Shown one piece after another: positions 50,421 to 62,119 of a stretch of 64,000 bases of DNA. The translations under genes and the position numbers were made by a program. Origin of the DNA: Cardiocondyla obscurior (taxonomy: Eukaryota > Arthropoda > Insecta > Hymenoptera > Formicidae); contig NC_091872.1 of assembly GCF_019399895.1 (NCBI RefSeq), positions 6,642,395-6,706,394 of the forward strand, read 5' to 3'. Below the pieces are notes generated by a model, which saw nothing but the letters and a program-made list of their open reading frames with translations, searched no databases and was not told the origin of the DNA. Position 1 is the stretch's first letter; each line of letters opens with the position of its first letter.

Positions 50421-53400
50421 CACGATGCGCAGCAGTTTATATTATAATTCAGCTTCCCGGTAACGTAATCCGCATGTCAATACAATAAGCTTTGACACTC
50501 TAAGAGAAATACCAAGAGTATCCTTGCGCCTTCGCGTGTTCATCGTTTCCACGATATCCTTGAGAACTCGCGCAGACTTGTGGATCGGATTTACCTCCTC
50601 CTCCTCCTCATCTTAGAAATGAGAAACCATTATCTCTCTATCTTTCACACTCCCTTCCGCTTGGCGCTAATTTAGCGACGAATGTAGTGTCGAGTGGATA
50701 ATCATTTTGCGTAATTCGCCGATCGAAATTTATGACTAGTGGGTTACGTAAAATTATTACAAAACACGTGGACAGAGAATAATAGCAGAAGAAAGACAAA
50801 GGGATGACTTACTTGCTTTTAAGAAACTCTCGTAGCACTGTCCGATTTAATTAGTACAAAACGCGTATTTATTTATTTATTTTTTTTTTTTTTTACGGAA
50901 AACAACAAGCTTGTAGCCTTCTTAATTTTGTAATTACACCCTGTACTCTATTTTCCTTCCCGTCTTAATTTTCCTAGCAAATTATGATAATGACAAAATT
51001 AGTGCTCCAGGCAAATCTCTAAATCCTTGCGGTAAAAATTTTTTTTCTTTTTTTTTTATTATTCGACAATTCACAATTAAAATGCATCGTACAAAATAAA
51101 TCGTACAAAACATCGACCGTTCTTCGATATACCAGTCACCTTTTTCACTCTCCCATGCCGACCTCCGACTAAAGAAAACTCTTTAAGTTTTATGAAGAGA
51201 AATTCCTCGATGACGGAACAAAGAAATCTCGTTTGCTCGCATTTAAAGTGGTTAAGAAGAAATAACTACGCTGACTCGTTCGCTCGGGAAAGCAACGGTA
51301 ACTAGTTATTATTTTGTTGCGGTTATTATCCCGCTGCGATTACCAACGCACGCCGCGCAATTTGCGCCCCGTTGTTTTCGCTCCGCGTTTGTCCGTCTTG
51401 CGTAATTGTTGTCGCTTCGGCGGTCACAGTCCTGAATATCGAGCACGCATCGAATCAAGGTATCGAAAACATGTACGGTGGCAAGGTGGGATAGGCCGCT
51501 AACAGCGTTAACGTGTCCGGTAAGCTAATTAATTCCGCAACTCACTCTGTTACGGAATCCGGAAAATGTTGACACTGTCCACCGTTGGCATTCCCGCCCA
51601 GATAGTTTGCCTCACCTTCGCAGCGATATTAATATTTACCCGGTTACGCCAGGCTTACGCGGAACAAAACGTCCACCGATTTATTTATTCATATTTATAT
51701 ATATGTATACACACACGTGTATTAATCACTAATGTACTGAGATATCTAATTTCCCCGACAATTTCCGCCAGAGTGGAGAGACGTAGCCTTTTGTCGTGCC
51801 GCCATTACGCAAACAATCGATTCTCGCGAATCCCCCCAGATTACACGGGGAAGGCCATATGGCGTCGGATTACACGCGAGCGTGAAACGTTTCAATTGAT
51901 TTCATCCGAATGTTAATACATATCGCGCCCCGCACTCGGTATCCTGCCCGCGCCATCGAAAGAAGCCACCTCACGGTGCGGAATAAGACTTTCTCTTCAA
52001 AGGTAATTTTGAAAGGACGTCCTACGCGGTGATTGTCGCCGACGAGATTCCTCTCGCGTCTTCCCTCCTAGGATATATCACTCTCGGGGAAAAAAAAAAA
52101 AAAAAGAAAAAATAGTTGCCGGAGCTGAGAACGACCTACCACCCGTGCGAAGTAATAACGCGGATAAAAAGAACCAACCGCGCGCTCTCTCAATTCCTTT
52201 TCCCCGCCGAAAACCGGAGGAGCCTTTCGTCGCGCCCGCCTGGAACCGTTTCTTATTTCGTGAATTTACATTCCGCGCCGTTTATCACTTTCTTACACGC
52301 GGCGCACATCCCCAACGCGCCAACCGGCCCGAATATAATTCCCGCCTCTCCCTCAGGATCGTGAAAAGATGCGAGGAGCGTCTCGCTCTCGTTGAAACTG
52401 TAGGAAAGCTCCTTGTTGCGATGCTCCTTGAATTACTTTTCTCTTTTCGTTTCGCTTTCTCTCTCTCTCTCTCCGCCATCTCGAGGCTAAATGAGCTTTT
52501 TAATCGATTCAAAGCGCGTTACAACTCCTCGCTGAATGTGCAAAGAGAAGCACGGCGGAACATTGCCTCGCTGCATTACCGGATTCGAGATATTTCTCGT
52601 TAAACACTGAGCGTATAAAGGCCGAACGGGGCGCATTCGTTGAGTCTAAGCGAAGACTTGATCTTCCTCGAAGTGTATTCAGCCAGTCTATACGCGAAGA
52701 GCCGGGATATAAATTTGTCGGTGCGGGGTTTTAAAACTCCTATCGCGGGAATTCGATTTTTAATTCGTCTCTATTATTGAATAGTATTATTAAGTATTCC
52801 GTGCGGTTTTTATATCGTTCTCGCTTACGTCGGATCCAGCTATTATTGGAGATGAATCGCTTCCCTGAAATCTTCGGTGCATACATCCTTAATTTGGCCG
52901 CGAGTCGAGTTTTCTATCGCGTTACACGCGTTCCGTGACCGCCGGGGCTCCAGGTCGACGGTTGATCAAATTACTCTTCATGTCCTCTCTCATTCGTGTG
53001 ACACGCACCCGAAGTAGCACAAATTTAATCGAGGAAGGCTGTACCAGCAATTTCGTTATCGCACTCCCCACGATAATGTCGGGAAATTATCGCACGACAA
53101 TTTCTCTTTCAGGCTGTGCTTTAAATTCCCTAAGGATACCCACCCGGTTACACGTTTGCGTACCTCTCGTCTTTGTTGCGCGGAAAATAAAAAAAAAAAG
53201 AGAGAAAAAGAGAGAGAGAAAAAAATAAAGAAAGGAATAAATTAGACGATCGCGAAGCTAAGTCTTTCATGACGGGCTCGTTTCTCATTTCCACATTGTC
53301 GGCCGGCACAAAGCGCCCCTTTACATCATGACGATTGCGGTGGCTAGAGCGAAACGAGACGATCAGTTTTACGACGTTACCACCCGTTCGCTCAGTTTTG

Positions 53401-54067
53401 GGGTGAGTCACGCTTGCGCAAGCCCGACAAGGTGCCGGAGCCACCGAACGACGTGCAACAACCATGCCAGCTTCAGTTTTCGCCAGGTCTTCGTCGGGAA
53501 AAAAGACTCGCTCGCGCAAAACGAGACCCACCGTCCGCGATCGCGTCCTCGTGCGCGCGATTCGCTACCTCGAAGATGAAACGATGTACGCGGAGCACGC
53601 ACTTCGATCGGTAGATCGCGCCGCGCATCCGATATCCTCGCCGAGCCCGGCACGCTCGCAGCTAAATCGCGAACAGCTTTCGAAACGAGAGTGAAAGCGC
53701 GGATGGTGTTGCATGCGGAAGCGGCTGACTTCGCGGCACGATCTCCATATCCGCCCGGGGTGATTCGAAGCCCGTCGCGGGATCGGTGGTTTCGGATCGA
53801 AGTCGATCAGAATTTCGTCGGTTACGTCGTCATCTCTGTGGTACGAAGCTCCTGCGAGCTCCACGACGGAGCGCGGGAGCTGTGCCGTCGCTGGTTTCGA
53901 TCACGTCGCTATTCCGTACTCGGCGGCGATCGGATCCCGTTGATCCGTTCATCGCGGCGCCGAGCTTACGCGAGAAGCCACGTGCGGGCCGCGCGAATGG
54001 AAGGGAACGCGAGCTGCTCGCTAATCGCCGATGGTACACGACAGCTTGTGAAATTCCTAGTGAATAT

Positions 54068-57000
54068 ATGGCAACGACCTCGGTGGAGGATCATCGCGAG
54101 ATCGTTGGGAGAGCTACTCCAGACGCTGCCGAGCGCGTACTTCCTATGAACGTTTGCCCGCCGAGCAGTTTCCCGGACAAGTTTCAAGACTTTTTCGCGG
54201 CGCTCACCGAGGACGGTGACGATTTACCCAGCATGCTCGAGGACAAGCTCCTACCAAGGTGAGTGCTTGCTGGAAATTTTCACTTTTCTAAATACGGTAA
54301 AAAAAGAGAGAGAGAGAGAGAGATAGCATTTGCGAGGAGAGGCAATATTCTGCCGAGGAAAGGCAACAAGTAGTTTCGCCATGAAAGTAAAGTAGGAGGA
54401 AATTTAAAAGAGATCGAAAATGCTACGTCGAAGTAAACGGAGGAGAGAATTATGAATCCACGTAATTGGTTGTCAGTCAAGAATAGGATTAATATTTCAA
54501 AATGTATTCGCTGGAATATGAAAAGCTTAATTAACTATGCTAAAGGCAAGGGCTGTTCTACAAGTCGGTTGTCAACTGGCAACGAAAACGACGTTGAGTT
54601 ACAATACGGCTCTCGCCGATGAATGGAAAAATTTAATTAGCTGCTAAACGTCGAAATCGGTGTAATTAAATAAACTATAAATAGCCCTACCTGGCGCTAA
54701 TCAGATTAGTTTAATGTAATCAAATAATCGATTAATAATAAACGATCGACGCAACGGGCTTAATGTCGTAACAAGGGATGATAATTTGCGCGCCGTTTAT
54801 TTTTGCCTAAGTCTCGAATATATAGCTATTTCGCTGGTTTAAAGCCAGCCCCTGTGGCGAGCTCGTTGTTCGAGCGCTTAACGAGCCGTAAAATTGAAGA
54901 CGTTCGATCGATTTAAGAGTTGCAAACTCAATAATATTCCCCCGCTCGGTAACGCAATCGAGAACTTGGCAATTTTATCTGAAAATTACGTTTCTCGATC
55001 TGGGTAGTGCGACCCAGTCCGTTAGAGTAAGATCGTAAGGGTGGTTCGAGGCACGTTACGAACACGCGTGGGAAGTCTTTAGTACTGGTTGAAGCCATTT
55101 GAAAATCTCGCATTCGGATTAGAAGCTGTCGCGCGGCAATTTTACGCTATCCTTCGCCGCGAATAATAAATTAATCATGGACCGAAAATGAATTTAATGA
55201 GATACTCGTGGGAGAGGGGGAAGGAGAGAAAATCGATAGCGCGATGCGTATGTAAAAATGGAATTATGCTTCGCGAAAAAGCTGTCTTCGGCGGAGCGGA
55301 GAAGTAACGCGCGCGTATCCGACCGTTCGAGTACTTCTTGTTTAGCTAAAACTGGGAACTTGCAGGAAGCAGGATGGCACGAGCGTCGACGGGAAGAACC
55401 GGCGTTGGAGCAAAAGGGCTTTCCAGAGGCGGAGCAGCGAGGTCGAGGTGCACCTGTACCAAACGTCGCTGACCGGATCCCAGGGCCACAGCTCCGCGGA
55501 CGGACCGAAGTCGCCAACTCCTTCGAGACGCAGAAGTTCCAGCATCGCGGTCGCCAGACCCACGCCGGACTTGCACAGGTCGTCTTCTCGTAAAAGTGAT
55601 TGATCGTTGACTTGCGCGGCCCGTTTGAGATCCGCGCGCGGCGATCAATTCTGTTTCAGCAGCGCGAAAATAATCCTCAGCGTCTTAAATCCGAGGCTGA
55701 CGCGCCCCTGGGGTTTCTCAGCTCCAACCGCGTCATGTAAATTGATAGAAAAGCCCCCGGATTTACGCGGAAACGAAATTACCCGCAACGCGGCACGTGC
55801 CTCGTGACAATCTTCTATTTTCGTCCGGCAGATTTTTGCAAGCGGAAGCCGGCCCCTGGGGTCACCTGTCACCTTCGCCCAGGAGCCCGATCAGAACACC
55901 AGCTTTAAGCCCCGGCGCGTCGTCGTCTTCTCACCTAAGCGCGAACGCAAGCCCGAGCGGACCCAGCCCGACCAGCCCTTCCGGTTCGACGAGCCTGACG
56001 TCCGGTATTCGTGGTGGAGGTCCCGGTTCCAAGTACCGTAGCAGAACGAGCAGCATGCCGGCGGTTCCCCGTCACAGGGTGAGCGATACCGATACCAAAA
56101 CGGAGGCGAAATCATGGATTTAAATTAGTTGAGGTTTAGGATAACATTTTTTAGAAAGACCTTGGGGTTCTTTTTAGTATCCTGATATACTCTTGTAACG
56201 CTAGGAGAAAGGGAGGCGGGAATGGAGGAGAATAATTTACGATCCGCGAGCTTGATGGGAAGGCAAATATAGCGGTACGCGTAATGATGAGCCTCACGTA
56301 CGAGTACGAGTGCACGCGTATAGATCGATGGCGCACGTGGCGCTGAGTTAATTTCCTCGGCCATTGTAAACGATACCTCGAAACCGAAAGATTCCCTGTA
56401 CAACTACGGCGGGCGGGCTATTGGCAAGCGGAATGAATACGGAGTGCGTAAATTCCGCCGAATACTGTACGGCCCCGCAGCGCACAATAGCGCTGGGAAT
56501 GTCACTGCTCGTGGCTGCCATTCTTTCCGAATTTCATCGAAATTTCGCGTAACGTGATCGCGAAACGCGCAACTAAAAATAAAAAAAAAAAATAAATATA
56601 AAAAAAAACAAAATAAATAAAAACGGAGCGAGCGCGACCAAGCGTCTACGAAAACGACGATTTTTCTGCGTCGTTGACAAGCTCTTTTTTTTTTCTCTCT
56701 CGCCTGGAAATTGTTGATAACTGAGATTTGAACTCGAGCAAAATATCAAAGAAAGTGTCTACCAGAGTTTAATTGATTTAAGATCGGATTAAAATGTTGC
56801 TATTTTAAGAGAAATCTTTCAGTCGCTGGTTTAATATATTAATTTTTTCGGGAGACAAACGCAATTGCAGTCTTCGGCCGCATCTGGTCGCGACGGAAAA
56901 AGCGCGACGTGCTAGGCTAAGCCTCTATGTTGAGCGCTAGTCCGGCTTTGTGGGCATCCCCGGCGATGTTCGCGCAGTCGACATTGAACGAAAAGATCAG

Positions 57001-60000
57001 GGTGATACCGTAGCTAAGCCTCCGCAGGAAACTCGCGGCGACCTGGAGATCGGTGTCGAACTTGAGTCGCAAGGTCGAGTTCTCGTCGATCTTGCACTTG
57101 GCCGCGGCGCCGAAGATCCACTTTCTCACGTCATCTCGCGTCGCGTACGTGCCTTCTGTCGCGATGTCTAGGTCAGGTCTCGCTAAGGGGGAAAAAAAAA
57201 AAGAGAAAAAATTGGAAGAAACGTTGCGATCGAGGGGAAGACACCGGAACATTATTTATGCGTCGTGCCAGTTATAAAAGTATACGGGACACCGAATTAC
57301 GACCCCGGCCTGATTAACGCGCGGCTCTCGTTAATTAAGGGCCACGTTAAAGCGAACAGTTTTAACCCGATTTTAAGCGAGGTCATCGATGTGGCGGGGC
57401 GTTACGTAATTTTCACATAATCTCGATGGTGTCGGTTTACGGTACGAGCCTTGCCGTACGTCACCATTACGCGACGCTGTCACGGACCCTCGACACGCTC
57501 ACGTTGCTAATTATCGCCCTCGCCGCCCTTCCCCCCCCCCCCCCCCGATTCTGTCGAGAAAATTGATAACGCCGCCGTGACGTGCGCCGATATATGCGAA
57601 ACGATTTGTATTACGCGCCCGTGTTCCGCCTATCTGAACGCGGAGCGACAGAATCTCATTACGCTCCAAGCTAGGCACGTTCAACTTCCCATTTACTTAA
57701 TACGCGAGAAAGACAGCGGTAATTTAGCATTAGTAAGCGCGGGACGGAACGTCCTAAGCCCGACAACGGCAAGGCGATTTCGCGAGGCGCGAGTCCTTCC
57801 TCGGAGAGAGAGAGTATTACGGAGTAGACTGAAATTACTCCGTTGTCACGGGGATGATTAGTCTTCCGTCGGCGTTTCTCGCTTTTCGCTAATTGTCTCG
57901 GGCGCGCGCGAGCGCGAAGGGGAAAGTCGCGTTCACCTTTGTACACCACCGATAACCCGTACGCGTGCGGTACGCTGGTGCATTGTGCCAGGAGATGCAG
58001 GTCAATGTCGGTGCAACCATAAGCGACCCCGACGTCGCATTTCGTCACCCTGCGGGAGGTTACGTCGTAGCCACCCTGGTACCCAAGCAGCAGATGCCGG
58101 CACTTGATCACCACCGAACCGAGCAGCCCGATACTCGAGTTTAAATCTTTAGCTGCAAACGGAAGGTGCGTGCGATTATTTCTTAGAGTTCTTAAACGAT
58201 ACCGCCGCATAACTCGTGGTTGAAGAGAGAGAAAAAAAATCAGAAATTAAAGGAAAACGACCGTGTGTTTTGATCGTCGCGTTTTGCGGGGAAAGAAAAA
58301 ATAATACAAGGAAAAAGAATTTAATTATTCCGCTTGTTGGAATTTAATCGGATGCCGAACTGTCTCTCTGCCGGAATTCCAGAAATTTAATTCGTCCGCC
58401 TATTCACAGTGAGTTTTATTTCGATGAAACGCTCGTTGACGAGAGTCAACCCCTCCCCTCCCTCCTCGTACCCTCTGACGCGTCCGTCTATCAATAAAAT
58501 GTGACCGCACGTCAGCGTGGCTCTGTTCGCAAGCTGCGAGAAGTGCCTGTATCAATTGCCGTCACGGAAACTCGCGCTTGTGCTCACGGAAATTGCGGCG
58601 ACTTGTTAGTTAGTTAAACATTCGGGATACGCGGTTTCGCTATTGTTCCCGCGAACTTTGCGTGATATTGGAAAGGAGTTTGCGCCGGAGAGAGGGAATT
58701 ATTTATTAAAGTTTCCTTCAGTTACGCAACGTGCAATCGCAAAGCAGAGGCGGCGAGGAAGAACGCTCGGAACAAATTACTCGAGAGAACGGCAAGCGAG
58801 CCGCGGATGCACGGCACTCGATTGTTTTTCCGAGCATTTGATTTTACGTTCGATCTCCCTTCACGCTCGTCTCATGTAGAGAAGCATCGGAAACATCGTT
58901 TGCCGTTGCTGTCCCTATTAAAATAATTAATTAAACACGGGCGGCGGGCATAGAGAAGGGAAGAAGAATACCGTAGGAAACTCGACGCTCCGGTAAATTC
59001 GCTTTTTTTTTATCTTTTTTTTTTCTATCAACAGCTAACTATTCCGCGAACGGGAGTATTTAATTACGAAAATGCTTTTCGTAATTTGTAATATTAGAAA
59101 GTAGTCTGATTTTAAATAAAGAGATAGAACCTATGCTACTTTGCGCATTTAATGTTATTAATGTCTACGTTTTTTTCTTTTTTTTTTTTTAATACCGTAA
59201 TCGCGCGATAAAGACTTGTTTCATAGTGCAAGTTTACTTCGTGCTTTTTTTTTCTTTCCTTCTCGGCCAGGTCGGCGAAAGGTTTGGACGGTATAATTAG
59301 CCTTCTTCGTCCCTTAGACGGAAATATGCCGGCACAATATACGAGTGCATGAAGCCCTTTATCCATCGTTCCAAGCAGCGACCTGGCCGAAAGCTGTTAC
59401 CTTGCAAAACTTTATAAATAGCGGATGAATTTGTTCGGCGAATCACGCCGTTTGCGCTTTCACAAGGGAAGCCCGGCAAAGTCCGCGTGCATTATCGACG
59501 AGGCGATTAACGCGCGAGAGAACGCGATCACGCGCGCGCTTTTAAACGCGAGAAAAGCGCGGCTCCCGATATCGGCGGACTAAAAATTTATTAATCCCAA
59601 GAAAACTCTGGGCATCACTAACAGATCTCGCAGCCCGCGTTGATCTTCTCGTTGGCGAATTTCGAGCCGGCTTTCACGCTCTTCGCGGCCGTTTCCGGAT
59701 TGTACGAGCACTCGGACAGCAAATCAACGCCCTTTATTAGTAGCCCGTTAAACTCGCATCCCAGGTGAAGCACACCTTCGGTCGTCCATTTTAACAGCAA
59801 AGCTCCAGCGTTCGCCTTGTACTTTGTCTCCATTAAACCGTTAAACTGCCACGAATTCATTGTAAGTTTTTTTTAATTTCTTTTTTTTTTTTTAATTTTT
59901 TTTACCGTTTTATTACTTTTGTCTGACATTGGGACGATTAAACCATTGTTTCTATAATCGTTTAAACGCTTAGTTAAATATATTCGATTAAAAACAAATT

Positions 60001-62119
60001 TAAACACGTTATTATTTAAACATGTTGTCACGCGAGTGATTTTTCAGTGCGATTCACTAAACACGAACAGATATGGTACTTTATTAACGCCGGAAAACTA
60101 ATAAATATTGTATACGCACGGAAATATTGTTTCACCAGTATAGTTCTCGCGAAAAAATAATCCACATTTTTTTTCCGCTTTTAGAGTAACAGTTGCTACG
60201 AGTTCGAATTTAGTGACACGTATAATCCGATAATTAAATGCAAATATTGCCGCTTGAAATATTTAGTTGATTTAGCTACTATTTTTATGCTAAATTTTTC
60301 GCAAAATAAACGGCAGTTTACGCCGCTCGTTTTTTTTTTTTTCTCCCACTCATTAATTGGTCGAATAATCAGCGAATACGCCGCGCTATTAACGATAACG
60401 TAACTAAAGCGGATAAAAATTTATTTTACGATTAGAATTTTTTAGATATTAAAAAAAGAAATTATGAGGTAATAGTTTACGAGAACCTTTGACTCCGCGA
60501 AATTCAACGTCGCGTCGCTCATCATCTCGAGTCTTTTAACAGATTTGGTTTTAATATTGATAAGGCCTGTGCCATGGTGAAACCCAGTCTTGAAAACGTC
60601 TCTAACCCTTCCCCCAAGATCAGCGAAACTCGGCACTTCCATTGATAAATTCAGTATACCGTGAAATAAATTCGACCTACAAAATTAGAAATTTCAATTA
60701 AATGCGATATTCCACCGATATTACTTTCAAAGTTTTCCTAACACAACGTAATCATCCAAATATTAATTATACAAATATTTATCTGAATTGTATATTTCCG
60801 ACTAATTAATTATTCTATTTCAAGTATGTCCTCTATAAATTTATAATCCCGTACACGTATGTTTCATTATTACGATAAAATTATATAATATGCATGCACA
60901 TACTTAATATAATGACGTGTCGTTTGGACACAAAGTTTATATTCAACGTTCCAACGTTCCACATATCGAGATCAAGCTAATTAGTCTTAATATAATTTAA
61001 CTCTCACGTTTTAATTCCGGCAGAAAGTGCTCTCTTGTTTGGTTAAGCGAGTGAGGGGAAAACTCGAGAAATTGAAGCTGCGATGTAATTCGAATGTACA
61101 CGAGGGCTCGTCGACGATAACGAAAACATGGTCTAACGTTGACGTCTCATCGCGAGAAGCGCGGGACACGAGGAAGATTAATATTGCAACGTCTGCAGAA
61201 CGGCGATGGTCGATAATTATTTTCCGAGCGTCACATCGCGATCGTCAAAGAAGCCGAATGAACTTGATCGGGGAAGAGGATGCGAGATGGAATTCAAACT
61301 ATCGACGAATCGCGACGTTCAGTTAAATCTTTTTTTTTTTTTTTTTTTTCTTTTGCAATCGCGAGAGCGAACAAGCTGAACGAGCCGCGATAGGCCGGCA
61401 ATTATGTCACCGAGGGTATTGCCCATCGATTGACGAACGCGTTAGGATTCCCCGCGACCCTAATACAACCCTCGAGAACGTCGGCGCGTATACTCGCTGC
61501 CGCTTTTCCGCTCCGTATCGCAATTGCGAATTTGTGGAAACTACGCGAGCGTATATTCGCGTGTCGATGGCGCGGCCGGCGCCCGTTCGGGGGAGATTTA
61601 CAGAACTTTATACATCAATTTACGTCATGTTAGCTCATAATTCAATCAATGAGCGCGTTGACAAATCGCGTCGAGATATTACGCGCAACGTAGTATCTGT
61701 CGATTACCGATGACGTTTGCGGATGATATAATTATTCATTTTCAATGTCCGGAAAATTTGTCCCTCCCGCTCGCGCGCCGGAAAATACAGGGCTTGCGGC
61801 ATTTCGCCGAAGAGGAAAGCTTTGAATCGTATCGCGAGCTTGACGATAATCGGTCTTCGAAATGACGCAAAGATAAGAGATCGCCGTTTCGGTTGCAGCC
61901 GATGCTGGCCGATACCAGACGCGGTGGGTGCAGCGCAGCTGGGACCGAAGAGGGTGAGCTCGAGAACGGTCTCGAATATTACAGGCTCCGGTCGTTTTCT
62001 ATAACGGCAAACGGGATCTACAACTTGGGCGACTCGCTGAAGACGCGGCGCAGCAGGAGCATCAACAGCGTAACTTCCTCCACCAGCTGCAGCAGCACCC
62101 GGGAGGCCAGATTGCTCAG
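54068..62119 (+). CDS. Probable RGK-family small GTPase, N-terminal part (3' partial)
   Basis: Exons 54068-54258, 55366-55578, 55832-56078 and 61899-62119 join in phase. They encode about 290 residues, and the last donor (CTCAG, then gtgaga) leaves an open frame, so the gene continues past 64000. The N-terminal piece FPDKFQDFFAALTEDGDDLP is acidic. The next two exons are Ser/Pro/Arg-rich and disordered-looking. The last encodes EYYRLRSFSITANGIYNLGD and then RRSRSINSVTSS. A YRxRSF-type segment with an x-GDS box and Ser-rich basic 14-3-3-like sites before the G domain is what I remember of insect RGK (Rad/Gem/Kir) proteins, which inhibit voltage-gated calcium channels. No G1-G5 motif is in the window, so this is a family guess. 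The 55578 donor (gtcgtc) is weak but is the only one that keeps the frame. The start is uncertain: ATG 54068 or ATG 54146, both with poor context. The third intron holds an antisense porin gene. Confidence 0.6.
54259..55365. other. Intron 1 of the RGK-like gene
   Basis: Bounded by AAG, then gtgagt, and ttgcag. Contains a (GA)n run at about 54306-54324 and otherwise unremarkable CpG-containing and AT-rich DNA. No gene seen. Confidence 0.6.
56079..56916. other. Intron 3 of the RGK-like gene, 3' flank of nested porin
   Basis: Between the third RGK-like exon and the porin stop codon (- strand). Contains A-rich tracts around 56575-56625. No coding signal and no clear - strand AATAAA close to the porin stop. 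Confidence 0.5.
56917..60642 (-). CDS. Divergent mitochondrial porin (VDAC-like), nested gene
   Basis: Voltage-dependent anion channel family: outer-mitochondrial-membrane beta-barrel for ATP/ADP and metabolites (family role). Exons: 60642-60487 (or to 60481), 59845-59623, 58152-57937, 57182-56917. They give 286 (or 288) aa, close to the usual 282-283. Evidence: N-terminal helix PSFADLGGRVRDVFKTGFHH; LMETKYKANAGALLLKWTTE matching the SLETKYK...EKWNTD region; LLGYQGGYDVTSRRVTKC at the eukaryotic-porin signature; a C-terminal strand ending HKAGLALNIEA, like the family's GHKLGLGLEFEA. Two oddities are seen. The membrane-facing Glu before Lys-Trp (Glu73 in vertebrate VDAC1) is Leu. The protein is also rich in Cys. 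The exon 2 acceptor (gtggcag) has an A-rich rather than pyrimidine-rich upstream tract. The exon 1 donor could be gttctc or gtaaac. The gene lies antisense in the third RGK-like intron and is probably an extra paralog, as some insects have testis-biased porins. Confidence 0.88.
57531..57546. repeat. Poly(C) tract, 16 bases
   Basis: A pure C run, rare for this window, inside the last intron of the nested porin (57183-57936), so a poly(G) tract in the porin pre-mRNA. Confidence 0.9.
58153..59622. other. Intron 2 of the nested porin gene
   Basis: Bounded on the - strand by gttagt and ttgcag. Contains T tracts around 59005-59030 and 59170-59190. No other coding signal was recognised. Confidence 0.55.
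60643..61898. other. Upstream of the nested porin, end of RGK-like intron 3
   Basis: Should contain the porin's promoter and 5' UTR (- strand). AT-rich to about 61.0 kb, CpG-rich beyond that, with a T tract at about 61328-61348. The frame 61027-61326 (+) has no recognisable domain. The intron ends in ggttgcag before the fourth RGK-like exon. Confidence 0.5.

Larger units (their letters stand above)
45092..54067. other. Non-coding DNA between divergent GPCR and RGK-like genes
   Basis: The GPCR (- strand) and RGK-like gene (+ strand) start away from each other here, so both promoters and any 5' UTR exons should lie in this 9 kb. I could not place them. Contents: CpG-rich single-copy DNA, a (CGAA)n run at about 46539-46560, a TC-rich run at about 50389-50420, several A/T homopolymers, and an ACACCCTGTA motif at 50936-50945. 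Frames such as 49420-49884 (+), 53148-53531 (-) and 53691-54149 (+) lack any recognised domain. Confidence 0.55.

Noticed and set aside
57671..58210. 179-codon - strand frame read as one protein
   Set aside because: Only 58152-57937 is porin-like; the remainder runs through the donor at 57936 into intron.
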